A stretch of DNA of 64,000 nt from Mesostigma viride (GCA_009746045.1 RPFO01001752.1:1-64000); one strand, 5' to 3'; positions 1-9,600 are shown, counted from the stretch's first letter. Numbers and translations: made by a program. Notes: a model not told the origin generated them from the sequence alone.

Positions 1-4
1 CGAT

Positions 5-112
5 TCATCGCTTAATGAAGTTTTCTGTGATGTTTAGCTCGTCGTCGCCGACGTCGTCGTCTTCAAGCTCATGCCCGGGCTTGGCGCCTGGCTTCTTCAG
101 CTTGACCATGTC
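5..112 (-). CDS. Candidate last exon of an unrecognised acidic-tailed protein (partial)
   Basis: On the minus strand a CAG acceptor (115-113) is followed by 35 open codons and a TGA at 7-5. The peptide starts with a Lys/Pro-rich stretch (VKLKKPGAKPG) and turns strongly acidic (ELEDDDVGDDELN). In the same frame a TAG lies about 30 bases upstream of the acceptor, which fits a terminal exon after an intron rather than an intronless gene. No earlier exon could be placed in 113-580. The protein family is not recognised. The evidence is only an open frame, a splice acceptor and non-random composition, so this could be chance. Confidence 0.3.
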   Translation of the reverse strand, partial: DMVKLKKPGAKPGHELEDDDVGDDELNITENFIKR

Positions 113-640
113 CTGTTGTATAATGCGCTGGCATGTGCTTTCCTAATTTTATTCTTCCTTCCAATCGGTGCGTGTCCATTTGGAATAAAATGCTCTGAAT
201 ATCGGATATTCTTCTTCCTCCACGATTCGTTTTTCGTGGGACGCTGTCCAGTAGTCTGCGCTGTCATGTCCTTTCCAGAATGTCCTTTGTGAATGTTTTG
301 TTCCGTTTTTGTATCCAATCGTGCGTCTCCATTTCGATTCCATGATAATTTTTTCCTCCAATCGTCCGTTTCGAATCTGATTGCCTTTCATGCCAATCTT
401 TTTCCCTCTACCGGTTCTGTGCATGACTTGGCGTTTCATTTTTTCGTCCAATCCTGAGTGTTCATTACTTCCTGTTGATAGCCTTTCCCTATGATTTGGC
501 GTTTCATCGCTGATGTCGTACGCTTATATCAGTAGCACGTCCCGCCACAGACGAGTTTCCGTGTTGTACACTTGTCTTCTCCCGGTTAGGGCCAAGTTTT
601 GCAAAAAACAAAAGTCCTAAGTCGAAACCATTTTTTCAGC
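113..640. other. Non-coding stretch with repeated CCAATC motifs
   Basis: No convincing coding sequence. The motif CCAATC recurs about four times on the plus strand (near 171, 317, 358 and 448), usually in a TCCAATCG context, with a near match CCAATCT near 393. It could be an intron of the minus-strand gene ending at 5, or a regulatory region. Function unknown. Confidence 0.35.
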
Positions 641-642
641 AG

Positions 643-665
643 ACAACAACAACAACAACAACAAC
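643..665. repeat. (CAA)n microsatellite
   Basis: Seven uninterrupted CAA triplets lie just upstream of the orphan G/C hairpin module that begins at 682. Confidence 0.9.
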
Positions 666-681
666 TGTAATATTCGAGAGA

Positions 682-897
682 CAAGATCGGGGGCTCCGCC
701 CCCGAACCCCCGCTACTTGGCAGATTCTGTGCCTCAACGGCTTTTTGTGCCTCAACGGCGAGTACCAGCACAGCCGTACACTCCCGCTTACACAGCCCGC
801 CCACTAGCAAGACAGCCGAACCTGTACGGCCGGCCACAGCCTGTGATCCCCTGGATTACGCCACGATTCCATGCAAACTCATGGTGCCGGACGGTTT
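682..897 (+). repeat. Orphan A-module of the 738-base repeat family
   Basis: About 215 bases match the first third of the short tandem repeats, from ACAAGATC and the GGGGGC-TCC-GCCCCC hairpin through two TGTGCCTCAACGG copies. The similarity stops at about 897, after GTGCCGGACGGTTTG. The sequence before 681 is unrelated to that before the module elsewhere, so the module boundary sits exactly at ACAAG. It shares C-rich substitutions (GATCCCCTGG) with the 727-base subfamily at 50006-52913. Confidence 0.85.
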
Positions 898-1152
898 GTT
901 GACAGATTCCGTGCACTGAAATGCACGTGGCGGCTGCCCATATACCAACCTACGACGATCGTCGTAGGTTGGTCCATGGGCAGCCGCCACGTGCAGGGGA
1001 ATAACTTCACCCGAACCTGTCCGGCCGGCCACAGCCTGTGATTACGACACGATTCCATGCATATTCATTGTGCCGGACGGTTTGTTGACAGATTCCGTGC
1101 TCTGAAATGCACGTGGCGGCTGCCCATAAACCACGTGCAGGGAAATAACTTC
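816..1152. repeat. Imperfect tandem duplication holding a palindrome and its deleted derivative
   Basis: Segment 816-1008 and segment 1011-1152 both run from CCGAACCTGT through GTGCCGGACGGTTTGTTGACAG to GCACGTGGCGGCTGCCC and AATAACTTCA. In the first copy a 74-base palindrome is complete; in the second the centre and most of the right arm are gone, leaving CCCATAAACCACGTGC. Confidence 0.8.
922..995. repeat. 74-base near-perfect palindrome
   Basis: The outer arms 922-941 and 976-995 are perfect 20-base inverted repeats. The inner 944-973 is a perfect 30-base palindrome with no spacer, centred on GATC. Only bases 942-943 against 974-975 do not pair. The sequence could extrude as a cruciform or fold as an RNA hairpin. 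Confidence 0.95.
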
Positions 1153-1366
1153 AGCATGACGTATGATTTGTAGGGATCTTCCCAGACTGCGCGCCAGATG
1201 GCAAACCATGAATGTTGCTAATATATATTCGATTGTCTTCGCCAAGTGGCACTTGCTAAACATTTTGGGTCTACATTCCCAAACACGGACAAGTGTGCGA
1301 TTGCCACTTGGAGGTCGTGTGTTTGCGTGTGAAACTGACCCTCGAATCTTAGATTCTTCAACAAAC

Positions 1367-1374
1367 TATAAAAG
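1367..1374 (+). promoter_or_regulatory. TATA box of the RPA-like gene
   Basis: TATAAAAG lies about 290 bases before the ATG at 1661 and just upstream of a leader with four ATTCCAAG copies (1389, 1404, 1432, 1471). The same TATAAAA element precedes transcribed-looking regions at 5468, 24479 and 46921. Confidence 0.6.
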
Positions 1375-1388
1375 CAGCCCAACTTTTC

Positions 1389-1487
1389 ATTCCAAGTACC
1401 CGCATTCCAAGCACCCCACCAACAACAACCGATTCCAAGTACCCCACCAACAATCACCACCTCCACCCCGATTCCAAGTACCCCAAG
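1389..1487 (+). other. 5' leader with ATTCCAAG / CACCAACAA repeats
   Basis: Four ATTCCAAG(T/C)ACCC copies are separated by CACCAACAAC-type stretches: an unstructured, G-poor leader. It ends with CCCCAAG before a GTATTAC donor, so it is read as 5' UTR exon 1. Confidence 0.5.
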
Positions 1488-1655
1488 GTATTACTTCCAA
1501 GTCGCATGCCTTATTCATATTCCATTTGTAGGCCGGTGGACAGGTGTATTTCCTACATCATCCGCTTTTACATTTTGCATTTTGATGTGTGCTTAACTAA
1601 CTTGTTTGCCTTTTGTTGTGTTTGTTTTGGTTGCATCAATATTCTTGTTTCACAG
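1488..1655 (+). other. Predicted 5' UTR intron of the RPA-like gene
   Basis: The 168-base GT-AG segment has donor CAAG|GTATTA, ACTAAC at 1596-1601, a T-rich tract and acceptor TTTCACAG, five bases before the start codon at 1661. Its length, donor-proximal sequence and branch element resemble the coding intron 1924-2071. Confidence 0.6.
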
Positions 1656-1660
1656 GTCCC

Positions 1661-3149
1661 ATGGCGACACCGGCATCGCAGATCTACCGGCTCGCTGGCA
1701 AGATCATGCACGTCGGCATGTATACTCCCCCCTCAGGCCGCAACTTGCACGCATACCACATCATCGTTGTGGACAAAAACGGGAAGGCCCACACCGTCAT
1801 TGCCAACGTGGATGACTTTCGTCGCCAGAACGGGCTGGACGTTGGCAAGGAGACCTTCCCCGTGGGCCAGCATGCTCAGTTTGTGACCAACACGCGGACA
1901 CCATGTACTTGGAGTGCTTCTGGGTAGGTAGCAATCCCAAATCGCATTCCTTGTTCTTCATATACAGCTTGTGCATCACTATCTCAAGGAGACGACCAAC
2001 ATATATCTATTTCTTTGCCTTCTTGACTAACTTATTCTCGTTATTGTGTGCATTGTTGTTCTTGGGCGCAGGTTTACACTCCACTTGCGGAATGGCAACA
2101 ACATGCGTCTGGTTGACACGCCCATCGATGGAGGCAACTTCACGATGCCGTTCGACTTCACGCCGTTCAAAGCGCTGGAAAAGAAGATCCCGGTCGCCAA
2201 TGGCCACGTTAAGGCCTCCGTGGATGTCTTTGGTCTGGTGAACGCCATTTACCGACCGAAGGCATCGGCCAAGACGTCGCGGACACGCATCATCCTTGCG
2301 GACTCTTCCACGGCTGCGACGGCCGCCACCATTTCGGTCATGCTGTTCGACGACGCCCAACAGGCGGTGGTCGACAACGCGCACGCAGGCGCCACGCTGG
2401 TCATCGCCATCAAAGGCGCCAAGCTCGGGTATTACCAGGGGAATGTGACCCTGGCTGCGGGAAACACCGCTTACGTCACCACCAGCGACGTGGTGGGCGG
2501 CGACGCAGCAACTTTGAAGGCCGATGCCCTCAAAGATGACAAGTACAAAGGAATCGCCATCGTCGACGAATCTCCGGTCATGTCGTTGGTGGACATCAGC
2601 GCCAAGGCGTGGAGCGACCTCAAAGCGGGCTCCTTTTCTGCGACGTGCGAGGCTCAGCTCACCCCCGCCGAGCACTATAATGACCCAAAGCGGTGCATTT
2701 ACTATGGCTGTGTGCAAAAGGCGCGGTCGTCAAACCGCACGTGTCGCAAGGCCCTCGTCGACGGGGTGTGCACTGACCACCCCGGGGTACACCAGAAGGG
2801 CAGCCCGTTTTTCCACGGGGGATGCTACATTCGAGATCCCAACCACTTCATCAAGGTGTCCCTGTTCACGGACGGAGTGTCGTCCATGCTTCGCGACCCG
2901 CCCGTCACGCCAACCGAGTGGCTTGACATGGACCCGAAGGAGCGCGCCCAGCTGTGGGAAAACTTCTTTTCGTCCAACCGATGGACGAACCTCCACCTGC
3001 GTGTCCGCCCGGCGCAGTTCGCGTCCGCCGCCCCCGGGTCCAAGGAAGGGCCCCAGTACCTCCTGGTCGCGAAGGACTACTTCTTCCCTGATCTCGACAA
3101 GCAGGCCCAGGACATCAAGTGGGATGATTTTGATTGGTCCTCTGTTTGA
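1661..3149 (+). CDS. Replication protein A large-subunit-like (RPA1/RPA70) single-strand DNA-binding protein
   Basis: Joined exons 1661-1923 and 2072-3149 encode 446 residues. The intron (1924-2071, phase 2, ACTAAC at 2026-2031) restores one frame exactly. The order matches the three C-terminal OB folds of RPA70. A DBD-A-like domain spans about residues 5-115. A DBD-B-like domain spans about 116-240, with the family hallmark AIKGAKLG at 200-207. A DBD-C-like domain spans about 260-400 with an embedded zinc-ribbon candidate, C301-x10-C312-x8-C321-x2-H324. The protein interaction domain RPA70N is absent, hence 446 instead of about 600 residues. The tail is acidic-aromatic (KWDDFDW). The family coats single-stranded DNA in replication, repair and recombination; Helitron transposons also carry such genes. 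The frame call is strong; its cellular role here is inference. The start is the first ATG after the leader intron. Confidence 0.78.
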
Positions 3150-3700
3150 TTTAGCATCGCAGGCACCCCGACGCGTGCACTACAGTTAGGTCTTTTGCAT
3201 CCATAATGGATGCTCCATTGCCTTGTGAGTTGTTTTTGGCTGCACCTGTAGCCTGCCTTGTTGGCCATATGAGAGGAATGGGTGTCTCACCTCTCCTTGC
3301 TATGTAGCTCGCATAGACTTTTTTTGCTTTTGCTTTGCAGTCGCTGTCACGTGTCTATTAATGGGTTAATGAATAAATGATTGAATGCGTACATTGGCAT
3401 TTAGCAGACCATTGTTACATTAATGATGTATTGTTATGCTCTATGCCACCCCAATTGAAACACGAGTTAAATTAATTAATTAATGGGAGGATGTCCTTAT
3501 TAAATCATATGTTGTCTCCTTGAAAAATATACAATCATATATACAAGCATTAGAAATAGTACACAATGAGGCATTATAATTAATTAATATACAATCACAC
3601 ATATAAAAAATAAAAAATATATACATTATAAATACAATTAAATATATATACATCAAAATCAACGTAAGCAGACCTGCTTTCATGCATTCCACGTCAGACA
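3150..3700 (+). other. 3' UTR with AATAAA, then AT-rich spacer
   Basis: AATAAA at 3372-3377, 222 bases after the stop, is the likely polyadenylation signal. From 3465 to 3660 the sequence is very AT-rich, with TTAATTAATTAA and ATATATA runs. No gene is supported here. The minus-strand AT-rich frame could be a tail of the membrane gene, but this is uncertain. Confidence 0.5.
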
Positions 3701-3737
3701 CCGTTGGTACTTACCAATAGCTAATCAGAATATACCA

Positions 3738-3957
3738 GAATGTGGTGGGGAGCTCCCATGCATACATGGGAGTAAGGGGGGGCTTACATGCGTGCTAGGG
3801 TCGTGGGGTGGCTGCCATGCATGCGTGGGTTGGTGGAGTGGCTGGCAGCATGCGTAGGTTGTGGAGTGGCTGGCAGCATGCGTAGGTTTGTGGGGTGGCT
3901 GGCATGCATGCAAGGGTGTGGGGGATGCTGGCATGTGTGCGTGGGTTTGTGGGGTGA
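3738..3957. repeat. Short G-rich minisatellite (about 30-base period)
   Basis: About seven degenerate copies of the GGCTGGCATGCATGCGTGGG-type unit, the same family as the 1.9-kb arrays further right. It is bracketed by direct repeats of a splice-donor-containing sequence (3700-3735 and 3979-4016). Confidence 0.85.
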
Positions 3958-3993
3958 AGATTAATCGTTACTGGAGGTACCGTTGGCACTTAC

Positions 3994-4830
3994 CAATAGC
4001 CAATCAAAAGATACCATCCAATAGTCCCCACGACAGCTCCCAGTTCCAAATGAAGATCTGCACATACAGGGAACGCCCACATCACAGCACATGACCACAG
4101 GCATGTGAGGGAAATAAAAATAAACCGTGTCAACTTTTCTTATGCACATAAGTGACCCCCAAAATGCAGTTGTAAATGATGCATTCCAATATGGCACCCA
4201 CCTGGCCTGCAAATGGCGACAACGAGGCGTTCATGGCCATTAATGGCCACTTCTGCCACCATCACAATTGCCGCTATGAAACTTCCAACGGCAACGTCGC
4301 AGAATTCCCGCGTGCGGGCCATCTCGAGCGCCGTCGTGAGGACACCCCAAAGCAGGTCGAGTAGAAACCCCGCCATGAATATGGCCTGCGTGCCGACCTT
4401 CTCAAGCGCCATCATGAGCACACCCCAAAGCAAGTCGTGTAGCAACCCCGCCATGAAAACGACGTGCATCGGCGACATGACCACACCTGCATGGACACCC
4501 ACACTGATACACGAAAGCATTTAACATGTTGCACAAAGGTACGCTAGCATCCTAGATGCACGAACAAAAGGAGTTGACACAAACAAATGCACCACTCCTA
4601 ACTTGTTTCATCCCAATATAATACATGGCAACAACAAAACTGCTGCAATGCCCACCTGCGCCGCCAAAGTCTGGCCCCTCCCCTTCAGGATGCCCAAGAA
4701 GCCCCACCAGAATCGCGATGCACACCAGCGCAACCACCACGCGGCGTACGAATCTGCCATGTTGGCTGAAATCCAGCACACCGACCAACACAAAAATATT
4801 CAAGGCAGTCCATGCATTTGAAAACACACA
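3994..4830 (-). CDS. Multi-pass membrane protein, unrecognised, partial gene model
   Basis: Minus-strand exons 4830-4656, 4486-4202 and 4057-3994 splice in agreeing phases (phase 1 at both junctions) into 174 stop-free codons. Junctions are TTATTAG|TGTG acceptor, GCAG|GTGGGC donor, ATGCAG acceptor, CCAG|GTGGGT donor, GTGCAG acceptor and TATTG|GTAAGT donor. The introns of 169 and 144 bases match those of the RPA-like gene. The product is hydrophobic, with about five or six membrane segments, and includes an internal duplication of FMAGxLxDLLWGVLxxALE about 26 residues apart. No family is recognised. The 5' exons are uncertain (see 4944-5126) and the 3' end is not found. The minisatellite starts in or after the intron that follows the last exon. 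Confidence 0.5.
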
Positions 4831-4943
4831 CTAATAAGTTGCCATCATTTCCCCCAGGGATCACCACTTCAAGTACTAAAGGTGGTGGCATGGCCAATTT
4901 TACTAACTGCTGGCTAAACACGCCCACCAACAAGTGCAGAAAC

Positions 4944-5126
4944 TGAATAAAGCACTGAACATTTCAGCAGCATTTCCCCTAGGGAACTCCATGACTAGAG
5001 AAGAAAATAAAAAACACCATATGCCCCAACAGTTCCTTGAATGACCAACATATTTCGTTACCTGAAATCCACCAACCAAAAATTGAAAGCCGCCAACATT
5101 CTCTTTATACGACAGCTCTCCTGTTC
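4944..5126 (-). other. Possible upstream exons of the membrane-protein gene
   Basis: 5126-5062 is flanked by a CGCACAG acceptor and a TTTCAG|GTAACG donor and is open in one frame (TGELSYKENVGG...). A second candidate starts at 4994 after TTCTCTAG and contains LGEMLLKCSVLYS before a weak GTTTCT donor. The CCTAGGGGAAATGCTG motif of this exon recurs at about 5323-5338 and, degenerate, at 4842-4858, suggesting exon duplication. The intervening intron would be only 67 bases, so the model is weak. Confidence 0.25.
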
Positions 5127-5745
5127 CTGTGCGGCAAAAAGAAATGGTGAACATGGCAAGCAAGAGAGGCAAATCAATTCAGCACAGCCACCCCATTAGA
5201 GTTGTGGTGAAAAACAATTCCGGCATAGCTTGCGCGACGCAACAGTGGCCACAACAATACAACACCCTGAATGCCAGCCCCCACCGCGTCTTATCCAGGG
5301 GGGGAGTTGAAAATTTCGGCAGCATTTCCCCTAGGAAAATGGAATCCCGGGAGATCATTCCAGCGCCATGCCGCCTAGGCTACTCCGCAATGCACGGCCG
5401 GGGCAACAGGAACGGAAAACTGGAAATCTCGCCAGCAAATTCCCATAGAATTTCCCAAAAGGATGCCTATAAAACGAAAAAACGGGAGTGCCAACAACGA
5501 GCTTATGCAAGTGTATGGACATACCAATAACTGCTTGGATGGCTGCCCTCGCGTTTTCCCTCGACTCAGTTCATCACCTAATCCAATGCAGCCAACGCTC
5601 GTGGGTGTGACCAAAATACAGAACCTCGCAATATTGTTCGGTCTGTCGAAGCACAAAATTTGCGGTTGTGTTTGCAATTATTGTGTTTGCTCAAATGCAG
5701 GATTGACGAGCGCCACACAAAATTTGCATAAGAGGCTACCGGTAC
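5127..5745. other. Unassigned region with a plus-strand TATA box
   Basis: TATAAAAC at 5468-5475 lies on the plus strand just beyond the minus-strand membrane gene. Its position matches the TATA elements at 24479 and 46921 in the other units. The sequence after it has no long supported coding frame. A duplicated exon-like piece (5323-5338) is the only other structure seen. Confidence 0.35.
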
Positions 5746-5751
5746 CTCTAC

Positions 5752-5897
5752 GTAGCATAGATGATCGATCTGGACTTGGCAAAACAGGTTATAATGCCGA
5801 TCATCTATGCTACAGGTCGATTCTCTATGCTACAGGCGTAAAAAAACAGGTTATTAGGCCGATCATCTATGCTACATGTCGATCATCTATGCTACAG
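5752..5897. repeat. Iteron-like cluster of a 20-base CGATCATCTATGCTACA motif
   Basis: Four direct copies lie as two abutting pairs (5796-5815/5816-5835 and 5858-5877/5878-5897). Each pair follows AAACAGGTTAT. One inverted copy lies at 5752-5770. Copies differ at one to three positions. Confidence 0.85.
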
Positions 5898-5934
5898 GCC
5901 TATACACGGACTGTTTCGGAATAGCTGAGGCCAC

Positions 5935-6478
5935 TAATACGAACCACGCTCCACTTCGGTCTACTACAGCTGCCACACGCTAAGTGTCGGCGCTTGGTAT
6001 GTGCTGTATGGAGTGGCGTGATCCACAACGTCGTTGTGGATCACGCACTACTTTCAGTACATTACCGCGGTTTACTGGACCGAAGGTGGGTCCTCTACAC
6101 AAAAGGAGGGTCCTCTATCATATAGCCCCGTTTGTTAGTAAGATGGTGGGGTGGGTCCTCTACAAGAAAGGATGGTCCTCTATATAAATGATAATACGAA
6201 CCACGCTCCACTTCGGTCTACTACAGCTGCCACACGCTAAGTGTCGGCGCTTGGTATGTGCTGTATGGAGTGGCGTGATCCACAACGTCGTTGTGGATCA
6301 CGCACTACTTTCAGTACATTACCGCGGTTTACTGGACCGAAGGTGGGTCCTCTACACAAAAGGAGGGTCCTCTATCATATAGCCCCGTTTGTTAGTAAGA
6401 TGGTGGGGTGGGTCCTCTACAAGAAAGGATGGTCCTCTATCATATAGCCCCGTTTGTTAGTAAGATGGTGGGGTGGGT
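5935..6478. repeat. 257-base tandem repeat, two copies plus a partial third
   Basis: Units 5935-6191 and 6192-6448 are nearly identical; the last about 45 bases of the motif recur to 6478. Each unit holds a perfect 15-base inverted repeat with a one-base loop (first unit 6016-6046) and repeated GGTCCTCTA motifs. No credible protein is encoded. Confidence 0.9.
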
Positions 6479-6612
6479 GTCGGACGGCCGAGTAGAGGTC
6501 ACGGAGTAAGGAACCAATCCATGTTCGGTTTGAAACTGACCACGTGTTGTTACTGGTTGATAGAGGCGGGCCGGGTGTTCAGAGACATTGTTACGGCAAG
6601 TAACATACTGTA
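6479..6612. other. Unique linker between the 257-base repeats and the short tandem array
   Basis: 134 bases with no feature recognised. It joins the short-repeat consensus at CCGTCCGTCAGATTCC (6613), in mid-unit. Confidence 0.6.
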
Positions 6613-9600
6613 CCGTCCGTCAGATTCCTCACTTTTTGCCAGCAACCGCCAAATACCTCTTGAATCGGTCCTCTCCTCGCCGTTTTCCTCGCCAATTTCC
6701 CTCGTCCGGCCCAAACGCCTAGGCCAATTTCAAGCTGAACTTGGCACGCATCGTCGTCGATAGCTACGGAGCTTAGAAACTCGGAGTTCTGGACCGTTAC
6801 GCGCAGGTAACGGCCGTTTTAGTCTGTTTTACTGACTACTACTGTCGTCACGGGGTATTTGTTTGAGTTCCCGTCTTAGAAGAGTTTGGGTGCCGGACGC
6901 TACGCGGTGACAGGCCGCTAGAAAGCCTACGGACGCGATCTGCTGAAAGATTTTGTGGAAACAAATTGTGCGTTCGGATTTTTGCGCTACTCGGTACGGA
7001 CAACGTTTGCCGGAAGAGTTTGCGGAACAATTGGGCCGACCTAAAAGTAGTATATAAGGGCAACAAGATCGGGGGCTCCGCCCCCGAACCCCCGCTACTT
7101 GGCAGATTCTGTGCCTCAACGGCTTTTTGTGCCTCAACGGCGAGTACCAGCACAGCCGTACACTCCCGCTTACACAGCCCGCCCACTAGCAAGACAGCCG
7201 AACCTGTACGGCCGGCCACAGCCTGTGATTCCATGGATTACGCCACGATTCCATGCAAACTCATGGTGCCGGACGGTTGCTGGCCTATTTTGGGAAGCCG
7301 GTGGCTGAACCGAACCGCAACTAAACCTGGTATGTCAGTAGGTCAGGTCCGTCCGTCAGCTTTCTCGCTTTTTGCCAGCAACCGCCAAATACCCCTTGAA
7401 TCGGTCCTCTCCTCGCCGTTTTCCTTGCCAATTTCCCTCGTCCGTTCCAAACGCCTAGGCCAATTTCAAGCTCCACTCGGAACGCAAGGCTTTGGCGCTT
7501 AGCTACTTGGAAAATAAGACCGTTATGCGGAGGTTACGGCAGTTTCAACAAGAAACGCTTTTACTGATTGACGGTTGGCAGGTATTTGTTTGAGTTCCGT
7601 GTTGAGAAAAGTTTCGGCGCCAGACGCTACGCGGTGACAGGCCGCTAGAAAGCCTACGGCCGCGATCTGCGTAAAGATTTTGCGTAAACAAATTTGGCGT
7701 TCGGATTTTCGCGCTACTCGGGTACGGACAACGTTTGCCGGAAGAGTTTGCGGAACAAATGGCGCAGCCAAAAAGTAGTATAAAGGGCAACAAGATCGGG
7801 GGCTCCGCCCCCGAACCCCCGCTACTTGGCAGATTCTGTGCCTCAACGGCTTTTTGTGCCTCAACGGCGAGTACCAGCACAGCCGTACACTCCCGCTTAC
7901 ACAGCCCGCCCACTAGCAAGACAGCCGAACCTGTACGGCCGGCCACAGCCTGTGATTCCATGGATTACGCCACGATTCCATGCAAACTCATGGTGCCGGA
8001 CGGGTTGCTGGCCTATTTTGGGAAGCCGGTGGCTGAACCGAACCGCAACTAAACCTGGTATGTCAGCACGTCAGGTCCGTCCGTCAGATTCCTCACTTTT
8101 TGCCAGCAACCGCCAAATACCACTTGAATCGGTCCTCTCCTCGCCGTTTTCCTCGCCAATTTCCCTCGTCCGGCCCAAACGCCTAGGCCAATTTCAAGCT
8201 GAACTTGGCACGCATCGTCGTCGATAGCTACGGAGCTTAGAAACTCGGAGTTCTGGACCGTTACGCGCAGGTAACGGCCGTTTTAGTCTGTTTTACTGAC
8301 TACTACTGTCGTCACGGGGTATTTGTTTGAGTTCCCGTCTTAGAAGAGTTTGGGTGCCGGACGCTACGCGGTGACAGGCCGCTAGAAAGCCTACGGACGC
8401 GATCTGCTGAAAGATTTTGTGGAAACAAATTGTGCGTTCGGATTTTTGCGCTACTCGTGTACGGACAACGTTTGCCGGAAGAGTTTGCGGAACAATTGGG
8501 CCGACCTAAAAGTAGTATATAAGGGCAACAAGATCGGGGGCTCCGCCCCCGAACCCCCGCTACTTGGCAGATTCTGTGCCTCAACGGCTTTTTGTGCCTC
8601 AACGGCGAGTACCAGCACAGCCGTACACTCCCGCTTACACAGCCCGCCCACTAGCAAGACAGCCGAACCTGTACGGCCGGCCACAGCCTGTGATTCCATG
8701 GATTACGCCACGATTCCATGCAAACTCATGGTGCCGGACGGTTTGCTGGCCTATTTTGGGAAGCCGGTGGCTGAACCGAACCGCAACTAAACCTGGTATG
8801 TCAGCACGTCAGGTCCGTCCGTCAGATTTCTCACTTTTTGCCAGCAACCGCCAAATACCCCTTGAATCGGTCCTCTCCTCGCCGTTTTCCTCGCCAATTT
8901 CCCTCGTCCGGCCCAAACGCCTAGGCCAATTTCAAGCTGAACTTGGCACGCAAGGCTTTGGCGCTTAGCTACTCGGAAAATTCACCGTTACGCGGAGGTA
9001 ACGGCCGTTTTAGTCTGCTTTTACTGATTGACGGTTGGCAGGTATTTGTTTGAGTTCCCGTCTTAGAAGAGTTTGGGCGCCGGACGCTACGCGGTGACAG
9101 GCCGCTAGAAAGCCTACGGACGCGATCTGCTGAAAGATTTTGTGGAAACAAATTGTGCGTTCGGATTTTTGCGCTACTCGGGTACGGACAACGTTTGCCG
9201 GAAGAGTTTGCGGAACAATTGGCGACCAAAAAGTAGTATAAAGGGCAACAAGATCGGGGGCTCCGCCCCCGAACCCCCGCTACTTGGCAGATTCTGTGCC
9301 TCAACGGCTTTTTGTGCCTCAACGGCGAGTACCAGCACAGCCGTACACTCCCGCTTACACAGCCCGCCCACTAGCAAGACAGCCGAACCTGTACGGCCGG
9401 CCACAGCCTGTGATTCCATGGATTACGCCACGATTCCATGCAAACTCATGGTGCCGGACGGGTTGCTGGCCTATTTTGGGAAGCCGGTGGCTGAACCGAA
9501 CCGCAACTAAACCTGGTATGTCAGCACGTCAGGTCCGTCCGTCAGATTCCTCACTTTTTGCCAGCAACCGCCAAATACCACTTGAATCGGTCCTCTCCTC

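Noticed and set aside
2007-2717. 236-codon minus-strand frame opposite the RPA-like exon
   Set aside because: It is the shadow of GC-rich coding sequence on the other strand; the plus-strand frame has domain similarity and matching splice phases.
3480-3701. 73-codon minus-strand frame in the AT-rich spacer as a membrane peptide
   Set aside because: Its composition (Ile/Tyr/Phe) simply reflects ATATATA-rich DNA; it may at most be a tail of the neighbouring membrane gene.
5752-5897. CRISPR array
   Set aside because: Four 20-base repeats in abutting pairs without spacers, in an intron-bearing eukaryotic region.
7051-7060. rDNA intergenic spacer with Pol I spacer promoters
   Set aside because: TATATAAGGG resembles the plant Pol I core and the repeats are spacer-like, but no 18S, 5.8S or 28S sequence is seen in 64 kb, and other units use ATTAGGGG or TAGAAGGGG instead.
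7064-7085. Helitron 3' end (hairpin followed by CTRR-T) read on the minus strand
   Set aside because: CTAG-T at 47792 and CTAA-T before the B and C hairpins fit loosely, but the spacing is too long, the short repeats lack CTRR, and no TC 5' end or Rep/helicase was found.
7099-7308. Open frames of 60-137 codons (MADSVPQRL..., MESQAVAGR..., METNCAFGF...) in the short repeats as genes
   Set aside because: They overlap each other on both strands, span the TATA-like box and hairpin in several cases, and between the 738- and 727-base subfamilies replacement changes outnumber silent ones in the main frame.
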